Source of the DNA: Aeromicrobium endophyticum
GTDB lineage: Bacteria; Actinomycetota; Actinomycetes; Propionibacteriales; Nocardioidaceae
Reading direction: 5' to 3'
DNA length: 64,000 nucleotides
NCBI RefSeq assembly: GCF_003586285.1
Contig: NZ_QUBR01000001.1
Location: forward strand, 1,481,373 to 1,545,372
The position numbers were made by a program, and so were the translations under genes. Below are positions 33,277 to 40,010 of the stretch, piece by piece. A model generated the notes under the pieces. That model saw nothing but the letters and a program-made list of their open reading frames with translations. It had not been told where the DNA came from and did not search any database. The number at the start of each line of letters is the position of its first letter. The first letter of the stretch is position 1.

Positions 33277-33548
33277 GCAAGCCGTCGTTCGTCGAGGCCA
33301 TCGTGGGATGGCTGCGCGAGGGGTACCCGCAAGGCGTCCCGGCGCAGGACTACGTGCCGCTGCTCGCCCTGCTGCGTCGCCGGCTGACCGATGACGAGGT
33401 CGCGGCGGTGGTCGCCGAGCTCACGAAGTCGGGCCAGGTGCCGGTCGACTCCACCGACATCGGCACCAGCATCATCAAGATCACCGACGCGCTGCCGTCC
33501 GAGGACGACATCAACCGCGTGCGCGAGCACCTCCCCGCCGGCCTCTGA
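33273..33548 (+). CDS. DUF3349 domain protein
   Basis: A 91-residue helical protein matching DUF3349: FVEAIVGWLREGYPQGVPAQDYVPLLALLRRRLTDDEV, then TDIGTSIIKIT and PSEDDINRVREHL. No catalytic residues are apparent. A mycobacterial homologue (Rv0543c) has been studied structurally but has no known function, to my knowledge. It is the last gene of the pit operon, coupled by GTGA to the membrane protein. It is followed by a palindromic repeat pair at 33564. Confidence 0.85.
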   Translation: MSKPSFVEAIVGWLREGYPQGVPAQDYVPLLALLRRRLTDDEVAAVVAELTKSGQVPVDSTDIGTSIIKITDALPSEDDINRVREHLPAGL

Positions 33549-33563
33549 TCCAGGCCGAGTTGT

Positions 33564-33620
33564 GGCGGATCAGGCCCGCCGCATCGTGCGAACCATGCGA
33601 ACCGGCGGGCTCTATCCGCC
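33564..33620. repeat. Inverted pair of a dispersed palindromic repeat (copy A)
   Basis: Two units of GGCGGGCY-N4-CCGCC: one reversed at 33564-33580 and one forward at 33604-33620. Each unit folds into a small hairpin, and the pair forms a larger one. The second unit contains the stop codon of the amidase gene. The same unit recurs at 57726-57782 (pair) and 58467-58483 (single). Confidence 0.65.
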
Positions 33621-35027
33621 GAATCCTGGCGGGTGGCGGTCGTGCCACGGAGCCGCTGCCTCGACCTGCGCGCACAGGCTGAACAGCGGCCCGTCCTGGC
33701 CCGGCAGCCCGGCGAGCATGACGCCGACCGGCAGACCCTCGGCCGTCCAGTGCAGCGGCAGGCTCGCGGCGGGCTGGCCGCTCATGTTGTAGAGCGCGGT
33801 GTACGGCGTGTAGAGCAGCTCGCGGTGGTGGTCCTCGACGGGATCGCCCGACTCGTTGAACCACTCGACCGGCTGCGGGGGCAGGGCCAGCGTGGGTGTC
33901 AGCATCGCGTCGTACGGCTGCAGGGCCGTGACGACCTCGCGGGTCGTCGCCTCGACGAACTGCATCGCGCGGGCCAGCTCGACCGCGGACGCCCGGCCAC
34001 CCCGCTCGCGCCAGTAGCGGGTGTTGGCGCGCAGCGACGGATCGGCCTCGGGCGGGATCGGCGCCCCGGCGATGCCGCTCGACCAGATGACGTTGAACTG
34101 CGGCTCGAGCTCGGACGGGAACGGGTTGGCGACGTCGACCACCTCGTGCCCCAGCGACTCGAGCAGCCGACTCGCCGCCTCCCAGGCCTCGAGGGCGTCC
34201 GGGCCGGGCGCGATGCCATCGAGGTGCGTGCCCGACCAGCGGGCGATGCGCAACCGGCCGGGCGTCCTGCGAGCCCACTCGGCGAAGGGGACGGACGGAT
34301 CGGGCAGCGGCCGCAGGTCACCCGGCATGGGGTGCGCGAGGACGTCGAGCAGCGCGGCGGCGTCGCGCACCGTCCGGCTGATCGGGCCGTCGACCGCCAG
34401 ACCGCTCCAGTCGGACCCGGACGGACCGGCGCTGACCCGTCCGCGGCTCGGCTTGAAGCCGAAGATCCCGCACGAGCTGGCCGGGATGCGGATGGAGCCG
34501 CCCCCGTCGCTGCCCTGCGCCATGGGCACCAGCCCGGCCGCGACGGCGGCTGCCGCGCCGCCGCTCGATCCCCCTGCGTTGCGCGCGAGGTCCCAGGGGG
34601 TGCGCGCCGGGCCGACCAGGTCGTTGTCGGTGTACGACGAGAGACCGAACTCGGGCGTGTTGGTCTTGCCCAGGCTGATGAGCCCCGCCTCCTGGATCAG
34701 GCGCACGACGTGGGCGTCGACCGTGGGGACGAGGTCGCGCATGGCGACCGAGCCCATCGTCGTGCGGACGCCGGCCGTGGAGGTGAGGTCCTTGATCGCC
34801 GTCGGCACCCCGGTGAAGACGGGCGCGTGCCCCGCGGCGAGCAGGGCGTCCGCCGCGGCCGCCTGCGCGAGGGCGCGCTCGGCCGTGACGGTGACGAAGG
34901 CGCCGAGAGCCGGACCGTGGCGCTCGACGCGGTCGAGGTGGTGGGTCACGAGCTCGACCGACGACACCTCGCGGTCGCGCAGCAGCCGGGCCTGGTCGGT
35001 GGCGTCCAGATCGTGCAGCTCGCTCAT
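33612..35027 (-). CDS. Amidase (amidase signature family)
   Basis: A 471-residue amidase with the Ser-cisSer-Lys triad visible: Lys79 in TAIKDL, Ser154 in GGSSGG, and nucleophile Ser178 in GSDGGGSIRIPAS. The family hydrolyses carboxamides to acid and ammonia; specificity varies and GatA-like function is unlikely because no gatCB genes are adjacent. The ATG at 35027 is preferred; longer frames run through the divergent gene. It is divergent from the 2H phosphoesterase, with 18 bases between their starts. Its stop codon lies inside a palindromic repeat, suggesting the repeat provides the 3' end. Confidence 0.88.
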   Translation of the reverse strand: MSELHDLDATDQARLLRDREVSSVELVTHHLDRVERHGPALGAFVTVTAERALAQAAAADALLAAGHAPVFTGVPTAIKDLTSTAGVRTTMGSVAMRDLVPTVDAHVVRLIQEAGLISLGKTNTPEFGLSSYTDNDLVGPARTPWDLARNAGGSSGGAAAAVAAGLVPMAQGSDGGGSIRIPASSCGIFGFKPSRGRVSAGPSGSDWSGLAVDGPISRTVRDAAALLDVLAHPMPGDLRPLPDPSVPFAEWARRTPGRLRIARWSGTHLDGIAPGPDALEAWEAASRLLESLGHEVVDVANPFPSELEPQFNVIWSSGIAGAPIPPEADPSLRANTRYWRERGGRASAVELARAMQFVEATTREVVTALQPYDAMLTPTLALPPQPVEWFNESGDPVEDHHRELLYTPYTALYNMSGQPAASLPLHWTAEGLPVGVMLAGLPGQDGPLFSLCAQVEAAAPWHDRHPPGFGG

Positions 35028-35045
35028 GTGCACGACGATAGACGC

Positions 35046-35573
35046 ATGGTGCAGTCGGTCGAGCTGGTGCTGGACGAGCGGCTGGACGTCCTGGTCCGCG
35101 AGGAGTGGGAGCTGCTCGTCGCGGCCGACCTGCCGAGCCAGGGGCGTCACACGGGCGCGTCCAACGCTCCGCACGTCACGCTCGGTGTCGCCGACACCAT
35201 CGACCCGGTGGCCGAGCGGGCCCTTGCCAGGATCGACTACGGTGCCGGCCTGGCCGTGCGTCTCGGCGGGCTGCTGGTGTTCGGCGGACGCACGTCGGTG
35301 CTGTCGCGCGTGGTCGTGCCGACGGCGCACCTGATGATCACCCACGCTGCCGTGGCCTCGGCCCTGGACGAGGCGCCGGGCCGCCCCTCCACGATGCGTC
35401 CGGGCGCCTGGACCCCCCACGTGACGCTCGCCCGGCGTCTCGATCCCGCCCAGCTCGCCGCGGCGCTGAGGGTGCTGGCCGAGCGCCCCAAGGAGCTCGA
35501 CGGCACGATCCGCTGCGGTCGCCGGTGGGACGGCGACGCGCGCTCGACCTGGGACGTCCCCGCCGGGCGATAG
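35046..35573 (+). CDS. 2H phosphoesterase superfamily protein (2'-5' RNA ligase-like)
   Basis: A 175-residue protein with two HxTx motifs, PHVTLG near residue 42 and PHVTLA near residue 122. These define the bilobal 2H phosphoesterase active site for 2',3'-cyclic or 2',5' phosphodiesters, as in bacterial ThpR/LigT. The spacing of the two motifs fits. It is divergent from the amidase and is followed 29 bases later by trhO. A role in RNA end processing is likely, but the physiological substrate is not known. Confidence 0.82.
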   Translation: MVQSVELVLDERLDVLVREEWELLVAADLPSQGRHTGASNAPHVTLGVADTIDPVAERALARIDYGAGLAVRLGGLLVFGGRTSVLSRVVVPTAHLMITHAAVASALDEAPGRPSTMRPGAWTPHVTLARRLDPAQLAAALRVLAERPKELDGTIRCGRRWDGDARSTWDVPAGR

Positions 35574-35590
35574 GCGCGTCCGGCAACGCC

Positions 35591-35596
35591 TAGGCT
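35591..35596 (+). promoter_or_regulatory. -10 box of a leaderless trhO transcript
   Basis: TAGGCT is separated from the GTG start codon by exactly six bases, so transcription probably begins at or next to the start codon. No ribosome site is present. Confidence 0.6.
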
Positions 35597-35602
35597 TGGC
35601 TC

Positions 35603-36496
35603 GTGGCGACCCCCAAGGTTCTTCTCTTCTACGGCTTCGCGCCGCTGGCCGATCCCGAGGCGATCCGGCTGTGGCAGCACACGCTGTGCGACTCGCTAAG
35701 CGTCCGCGGACGCATCATCGTCTCGAAGGACGGCATCAACGCGACCCTCGGCGGAGACGTCGTCGCGCTCAAGAAGTACGTCAAGGCCACCCGCTCCTAC
35801 CCGCCCTTCAAGGGCATCGACTTCAAGTGGAGCGAGGGTCGCTCCCGCGACGACGGCACCACGGCGGACTTCCCTCGGCTCAGCGTGCGGGTGCGCGACG
35901 AGCTGGTCACCTTCGGTGCCCCGGACGAGCTGCAGGTCGACGACCAGGGCGTCGTCGACGGCGGGACGCACCTGACCCCGGCGCAGCTGCACGAGCTCGT
36001 CGCAGCCAAGGACGTCGTGTTCTTCGACGGGCGCAACCAGATCGAGTCGGCGATCGGCCACTTCGAGGGAGCCGTGCGTCCTGCCGTCGAGACGACGCGT
36101 GAGTTCGTCGCCGCGCTCGACAGCGGTGCCTACGACCACCTCAAGGACAAGCCCGTCGTCACGTACTGCACGGGCGGCATCCGGTGCGAGGTCCTCACGC
36201 CGCTGATGAGGAACCGTGGGTTCCACGAGGTCTACCAGCTCGACGGCGGCATCGCGACGTACGGCGAGGCCTACGGCGACGACGGCCTCTGGAAGGGGTC
36301 GCTCTACGTCTTCGACGACCGCATCACGATGGACTTCTCCGACCACGCGGCCTTGGTCGGGTCGTGCGACCGGTGCGGCGAGGCGACCAACCGGGTCGCC
36401 GACTGCGGAGACGTCGCGTGCGTGCGTCAGATGGTCCGCTGCGACTCGTGCCTGGCCGACGAGCAGATGTGCGACCGTCACGCCGTCGCGGCATGA
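35603..36496 (+). CDS. trhO: tRNA uridine(34) hydroxylase TrhO (rhodanese-like)
   Basis: A 297-residue protein of the YceA/TrhO family, which makes 5-hydroxyuridine at wobble position 34 of tRNAs. An N-terminal acylphosphatase-like domain ([25 protein letters not shown]) is followed by a rhodanese domain with active-site Cys in [14 protein letters not shown]-terminal cysteine-rich region follows (CDRCGEAT, then [18 protein letters not shown]) that may bind zinc. The GTG at 35603 lies six bases after TAGGCT. It overlaps the DUF202 gene by ATGA. Confidence 0.93.
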   Translation: MATPKVLLFYGFAPLADPEAIRLWQHTLCDSLSVRGRIIVSKDGINATLGGDVVALKKYVKATRSYPPFKGIDFKWSEGRSRDDGTTADFPRLSVRVRDELVTFGAPDELQVDDQGVVDGGTHLTPAQLHELVAAKDVVFFDGRNQIESAIGHFEGAVRPAVETTREFVAALDSGAYDHLKDKPVVTYCTGGIRCEVLTPLMRNRGFHEVYQLDGGIATYGEAYGDDGLWKGSLYVFDDRITMDFSDHAALVGSCDRCGEATNRVADCGDVACVRQMVRCDSCLADEQMCDRHAVAA

Positions 36497-36864
36497 CCGA
36501 CCCTCGGTTTCCGCGCAGGGTCTTCGGCGAGGGCGAGGAACCCGACGCCCGGTTCACGCTCGCCAACGAGCGGACGTTCCTGGCGTGGGTGCGCACGGCC
36601 CTGGCCCTGCTGGCCGGCGCCGTCGCGGTGCACGCGCCGGCCGTCGCCCTCGACGCGTGGGTCAAGGTGGCGGCGTCGTTGGTGCTGCTGGTCGCGGCGG
36701 CGCTGGCGATCGGCCTGTCGTGGCGGCGCTGGCAGGAGGTCGAGCTGGCGATCCGCACCGGTCGTCCGCTGCCGGGCTTCGCGGGCCCGGCCCTGATCGC
36801 CGCCGTGCTGGGCGTGCTGATCGTGGCCGTCGGCGCCGGCGTCGTGGTGGTCGCCCTGCGCTGA
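36493..36864 (+). CDS. DUF202 (YidH-like) membrane protein
   Basis: A 123-residue protein with three membrane segments and the DUF202 motif [23 protein letters not shown] near the N-terminus. The polar start [18 protein letters not shown] is cytoplasmic. Function of the family is unknown. It is translationally coupled to trhO by an ATGA overlap; the stop lies 9 bases from that of the convergent TetR gene. Confidence 0.85.
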   Translation: MTDPRFPRRVFGEGEEPDARFTLANERTFLAWVRTALALLAGAVAVHAPAVALDAWVKVAASLVLLVAAALAIGLSWRRWQEVELAIRTGRPLPGFAGPALIAAVLGVLIVAVGAGVVVVALR

Positions 36865-36872
36865 CCCGCGGG

Positions 36873-37592
36873 TCAACCGGCGGTGGGCTTGATGGTGCGG
36901 ACGAGCCCGACGACGTCGTCGACCAGTCCGCGCACCCCGGGGATGCGGGTGAGTCGCAGGGCGCGGTCGATGACGGGGACGGCCTGCTCGACCAGCTGGC
37001 GGGTGCGTCGCTGGCCGTCGCTGGTGTCGTGCACCCAGAAGAGCACGACGCCCATCTGCAGCAGCCACATCAGCTCGGGCAGCTCGGCTCGCAGCGCCTT
37101 GGCCAGCTTGATGTCGGAGCCGTCGACCACCTGGCGGTGAAGGTCGATCGCGGCGAGGCGCGTGGCCTCGGAGTCGTCGCTGAAGGGTGACAGGGGGCTG
37201 CTGGGCTCGGCGGCGTTCTTGAAGAACTTGCCGGCGAACTCGTGGTACGGCTCGGCCACGTCGACCCAGGCCAGCAGGACGCCCGCGAGCCGGTCGGCGA
37301 ACGAGGTGGCCGTCGTCAGCGTGGCGGCGGCCCGCTCGGCGTGCTCGGCGTTGATGCCGTCGTAGTACGCCTGGATCAGGTGCTCCTTGGAGGAGAAGTA
37401 GTAGTAGGCGTTGCCGATCGAGACCCCCGCCTCGTCGGCGATGGCCCGCATCGTGGCCTTGTCGTAGCCGTGGGTGCGGAAGAGCCGCATGGCCGCGTCG
37501 ATGATCGTCTGGCGGGTCTGCTCGGCCTTCGCCGAGCGCTCTGGCCTGGACGCGGGACGCGGGTTGTCGGTCACGATGCTCAATCTAGCCAT
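36873..37592 (-). CDS. TetR-family regulator of the adjacent membrane-protein gene
   Basis: A 239-residue TetR protein. The HTH (about residues 28-75) reads TIIDAAMRLFRTHGYDKATMRAIADEAGVSIGNAYYYFSSKEHLI, and a ligand-binding domain follows. The YYYF stretch after the recognition helix is characteristic. The gene starts 6 bases after the membrane-protein gene at 37599-38012 and is presumably co-transcribed with it. The promoter region of that gene contains two TTGAAC-N2-GTTCAA palindromes, so autoregulation of the two-gene operon is the simplest model. Confidence 0.9.
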   Translation of the reverse strand: MARLSIVTDNPRPASRPERSAKAEQTRQTIIDAAMRLFRTHGYDKATMRAIADEAGVSIGNAYYYFSSKEHLIQAYYDGINAEHAERAAATLTTATSFADRLAGVLLAWVDVAEPYHEFAGKFFKNAAEPSSPLSPFSDDSEATRLAAIDLHRQVVDGSDIKLAKALRAELPELMWLLQMGVVLFWVHDTSDGQRRTRQLVEQAVPVIDRALRLTRIPGVRGLVDDVVGLVRTIKPTAG

Positions 37593-37598
37593 CGGTCG

Positions 37599-38012
37599 TC
37601 AGCGCTGGGGCTGCGCCGGGTACTGCTGGTAGGCCCAGGCGGCGGCCTGACGGGCACGATCGGCCTCGATGCGTCCGCGACGGCGCATCGACGAGAACAC
37701 CATGACGTTGCCGAAGTGGATGACGCCCAGCACGAGCATCACGACACCGATCTTGACGCTGACGGTCTCGAGCAGCTCGGTGAGGTCGGCGACCTGACCG
37801 CCGCCGCGCAGGTACAGCATCACGAAGCCGAGGTTGACCAGGTAGAAGCCGACGACCAGCAGCCGGTTGACGGCGTCGGCGAGCCCGTCCTCCTGGTGGA
37901 AGACGTCGCGCAGGAACACTCGGCCGTTGCTCGCCAGCGTCGAGGCGACCCAGATCGTGATGGGCACGGCGGTGAGGAGGTAGGTGGCGTAGGCAGCGAC
38001 GGTGTAGTTCAT
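37599..38012 (-). CDS. Membrane protein co-transcribed with TetR regulator
   Basis: A 137-residue protein with about four hydrophobic segments: TYLLTAVPITIWVAS, LLVVGFYLVNLGFVMLYL, VSVKIGVVMLVLGVIHFGNVMVF, and a weaker N-terminal one. It has the tail YQQYPAQPQR. The ATG at 38012 directly follows GAGGTCGTC, a good ribosome site; an ATG at 38039 would put the operator into the coding region. No named family is recognised. Its expression is probably repressed by the TetR protein encoded downstream. Confidence 0.8.
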   Translation of the reverse strand: MNYTVAAYATYLLTAVPITIWVASTLASNGRVFLRDVFHQEDGLADAVNRLLVVGFYLVNLGFVMLYLRGGGQVADLTELLETVSVKIGVVMLVLGVIHFGNVMVFSSMRRRGRIEADRARQAAAWAYQQYPAQPQR

Positions 38013-38092
38013 GACGACCTCATTCTTGAACGTGTTCAACTCTTGATCCGACAGTAGCGCAAGAGTTGAACATGTTCAAGAATAAGGTCGTC
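38013..38092 (-). promoter_or_regulatory. Promoter and double TetR operator inside a 33-bp inverted repeat
   Basis: Arms at 38013-38045 and 38060-38092 are complementary over 33 bp with two mismatches, and the loop is 14 bases. Each arm holds a palindrome: TTGAACGTGTTCAA (38026-38039) and TTGAACATGTTCAA (38066-38079). On the minus strand TTGAAC (38074-38079) and TACTGT (38051-38056) are 17 bases apart and form a promoter. One operator therefore covers the -35 box and the other the start of the transcript. The repeat could also act as terminator of the upstream AlkZ-like gene. Confidence 0.78.
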
Positions 38093-39275
38093 AGTCGGCG
38101 AGCAGCTCCTTCTCGAGCGGGCACGGGCGGCGTCCGCGCGCGCTGAGTCGCACGTCGCCGATCGTGGCCGACAGCCGCTCGGCCTGGGCGTGCAGCGCGG
38201 CTGTCGCCGCGGAGCCGATGTCGTCGAGCAGGCGGACGGCGACCTCGCCGCTCGGCAGGTGCGCCCACCCGCCCACCACGCGCCCGTCGCACCACGCCGT
38301 CGGCCCGATGTTGCCGGTGGTGTCGAACAGGGCGGACTCGTGCGCGCCGAGGTAGAAGTCGCGTCGCTTCCAGCCCATCGGCGTGGGGTCGAGAGCCGGC
38401 AGCAGCGCGACCCACGGCTCGACGGGTGGCGTCGCATCGAGGTCGTCGGGCAGCGCCCATCCGGTGCCCCCGCCCACCTCGACCTCGACGGCATCGATCG
38501 CGGCCAGGGCGCGGCGGGTGCGGGTCTTGGTCCACTTGGCCCACCACGTCAGGTCGGCCTCGGGAGCGGGGCCGAAGCGCCTGAGCCACAGACGGGCCAG
38601 GTCGGCCTCGGCGACCAGGGGGTCGAGGGCGACGGCGGCGCCGGCGGACCAGTGCTCGAGCGTCGACCACCGGTACTGCGTCGACGTCCACGAGCCCTTC
38701 GGCCGGCCGCGGACGATGCGTCCCTGCGCGCCGAGGAGCGTCAGCACCCGGCTGACGACGCGCACGGTGGCCTCGTTGCGACTGCCCGGCGCCAGCACGA
38801 CGGTGGTGGCCAGCCGTGGGTCGGCGGCGACCAGGTCGGCCGGTGTCGCCTCGCCCAGCCGGCCCACGACGTCGACCGCGGCCTGCTCGACCTGCTGCAG
38901 CCAGACCGCCGGCTCGGGCACGCCGCCGGCCTCGAGCAGCGCGACGAGCTTGCGACGCTCCTCGCGGGCGACGTCGTCGGCCGCCCCGGCCAGCAGCACC
39001 GGGACGTGGTCGGTGGGGGCGACGAACACCGTGCGGCGCATGGCCATGACGCGCACCAGGGACCGGTCGTCGTAGAGGGCCCGCTCGACGTCGGCCACGC
39101 CGAGCCCGTCGGCCGTGCGGGCCCAGGCCGAGAGGAAGGTCGAGCTGGGATCGGTGGCGTGCAGGGCCACCACGGAGGCGGCCGCCGCCGTGAGGTCGTG
39201 GTCGCGGGCCGACGGGACGAGTCGGTGCCGCACTCCGAGACGCCGCCGCCGCTCGTCGTCGTCGAAGCGGTGCAT
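38091..39275 (-). CDS. Winged-helix DNA-binding protein, AlkZ-like (HTH_42)
   Basis: A 394-residue protein of the HTH_42/AlkZ-like family (PF06224). It shows the tandem winged-helix pattern, with VMAMRRTVFVAPTDHV near residue 95, WTSTQYRWSTLEHW in the middle, and the C-terminal GWKRRDFYLGAH and GNIGPTAWCDGRVVGGW. Family members include glycosylases that unhook interstrand crosslinks through a Gln-x-Gln motif; here that position reads LHATDP, so activity may be absent or changed. ATG at 39275 is preceded at 7 bases by TACCGT (minus strand), indicating a leaderless transcript. Its stop touches the 33-bp inverted repeat. Confidence 0.82.
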   Translation of the reverse strand: MHRFDDDERRRRLGVRHRLVPSARDHDLTAAAASVVALHATDPSSTFLSAWARTADGLGVADVERALYDDRSLVRVMAMRRTVFVAPTDHVPVLLAGAADDVAREERRKLVALLEAGGVPEPAVWLQQVEQAAVDVVGRLGEATPADLVAADPRLATTVVLAPGSRNEATVRVVSRVLTLLGAQGRIVRGRPKGSWTSTQYRWSTLEHWSAGAAVALDPLVAEADLARLWLRRFGPAPEADLTWWAKWTKTRTRRALAAIDAVEVEVGGGTGWALPDDLDATPPVEPWVALLPALDPTPMGWKRRDFYLGAHESALFDTTGNIGPTAWCDGRVVGGWAHLPSGEVAVRLLDDIGSAATAALHAQAERLSATIGDVRLSARGRRPCPLEKELLAD

Positions 39276-39282
39276 GTCGCAG

Positions 39283-39288
39283 ACGGTA
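39283..39288 (-). promoter_or_regulatory. -10 box of a leaderless AlkZ-like transcript
   Basis: On the minus strand TACCGT stands seven bases before the ATG at 39275. There is no ribosome site between them. Confidence 0.5.
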
Positions 39289-39338
39289 TCGGTGCCCGCC
39301 GACATCCCGGCGTGTGACGCAGGTCATCGAGCCCTCGG

Positions 39339-39392
39339 TTGGGGGCTGGTCGCAGAGCGGCTAACATCGAAACGAAACTGTTTCGTACCGAT
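39339..39392 (+). promoter_or_regulatory. Promoter and TetR operator of the tetR-mmpL operon
   Basis: TTGGGG (39339-39344) and TAACAT (39362-39367) are spaced 17 bases and form a promoter. Overlapping its start is a 27-bp imperfect palindrome at 39366-39392, with a perfect core of arms ACGAAAC and GTTTCGT around one T and outer ATCG/CGAT ends. This is a standard place for autorepression by the TetR protein encoded next. Confidence 0.78.
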
Positions 39393-39402
39393 AGGAATCC
39401 CT

Positions 39403-39972
39403 GTGTCCCGCATGTCTGACGAGCGACTGGGCGAGCTGTACGCCGGCACGCTCGAGCTCGTCGCCGCGCACGGGTACGAGAAGCTGACGATGGACCAGAT
39501 CGCCGAGGCGACCCGCTCGAGCAAGGCGACGCTCTACCGGCAGTGGGGCAGCAAGTCGGCCCTCGTGGTCGATGCGCTGTGCTGGCTCGGCGACGACAAG
39601 CCCGAGGTGCCCGACACGGGCACGTTGCACGGAGACCTGATGGTGATGGTCGACCGATCCGACGAGCAGGCTCACGAGCACGACGCCGACCTGATCGCCG
39701 CGATCATGCACGCGGTCCGGCACGACGCGGAGCTGGGCGAGGCCGTGCGCACACAGATCCTCGAGCCCGGCCGCGAGAACATCCGGTCGGTCGTGCGCCG
39801 CGCGGTCGACCGTGGAGAGGTGGCCGCCGACTGCCCCGGGCTCGCGTTCGTCGACTACGTCTTCATCGCGCCTGTCGTCCTGCATCACCTGCTCGAGGGC
39901 GACGAGCCGTCCACCGACTTCCTGCGCCGCTACGTCGAGGGCGCGCTGCTGCCGGCCCTCGGCATCCACTGA
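39403..39972 (+). CDS. TetR-family regulator of the MMPL exporter
   Basis: A 189-residue TetR protein with HTH GTLELVAAHGYEKLTMDQIAEATRSSKATLYRQWGSKSALV near the N-terminus and a TetR_C-type ligand domain. The GTG at 39403 is preferred because AGGAA lies 5 bases before it; an ATG at 39412 is the alternative. A near-perfect operator lies immediately upstream. The MMPL gene follows after 38 bases, so this regulator most likely represses both genes until an exported substrate binds. Confidence 0.9.
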   Translation: MSRMSDERLGELYAGTLELVAAHGYEKLTMDQIAEATRSSKATLYRQWGSKSALVVDALCWLGDDKPEVPDTGTLHGDLMVMVDRSDEQAHEHDADLIAAIMHAVRHDAELGEAVRTQILEPGRENIRSVVRRAVDRGEVAADCPGLAFVDYVFIAPVVLHHLLEGDEPSTDFLRRYVEGALLPALGIH

Positions 39973-40010
39973 CCCACCGACCCGCACCACCATCTCGAGG
40001 GAGAACACTC

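Noticed and set aside
39313..39328. Crp-like TGTGA-N6-TCATC between the AlkZ-like and TetR genes
   Set aside because: Only 8 of 10 positions match and it is not placed clearly relative to either promoter; one such match is expected by chance in a window this size.
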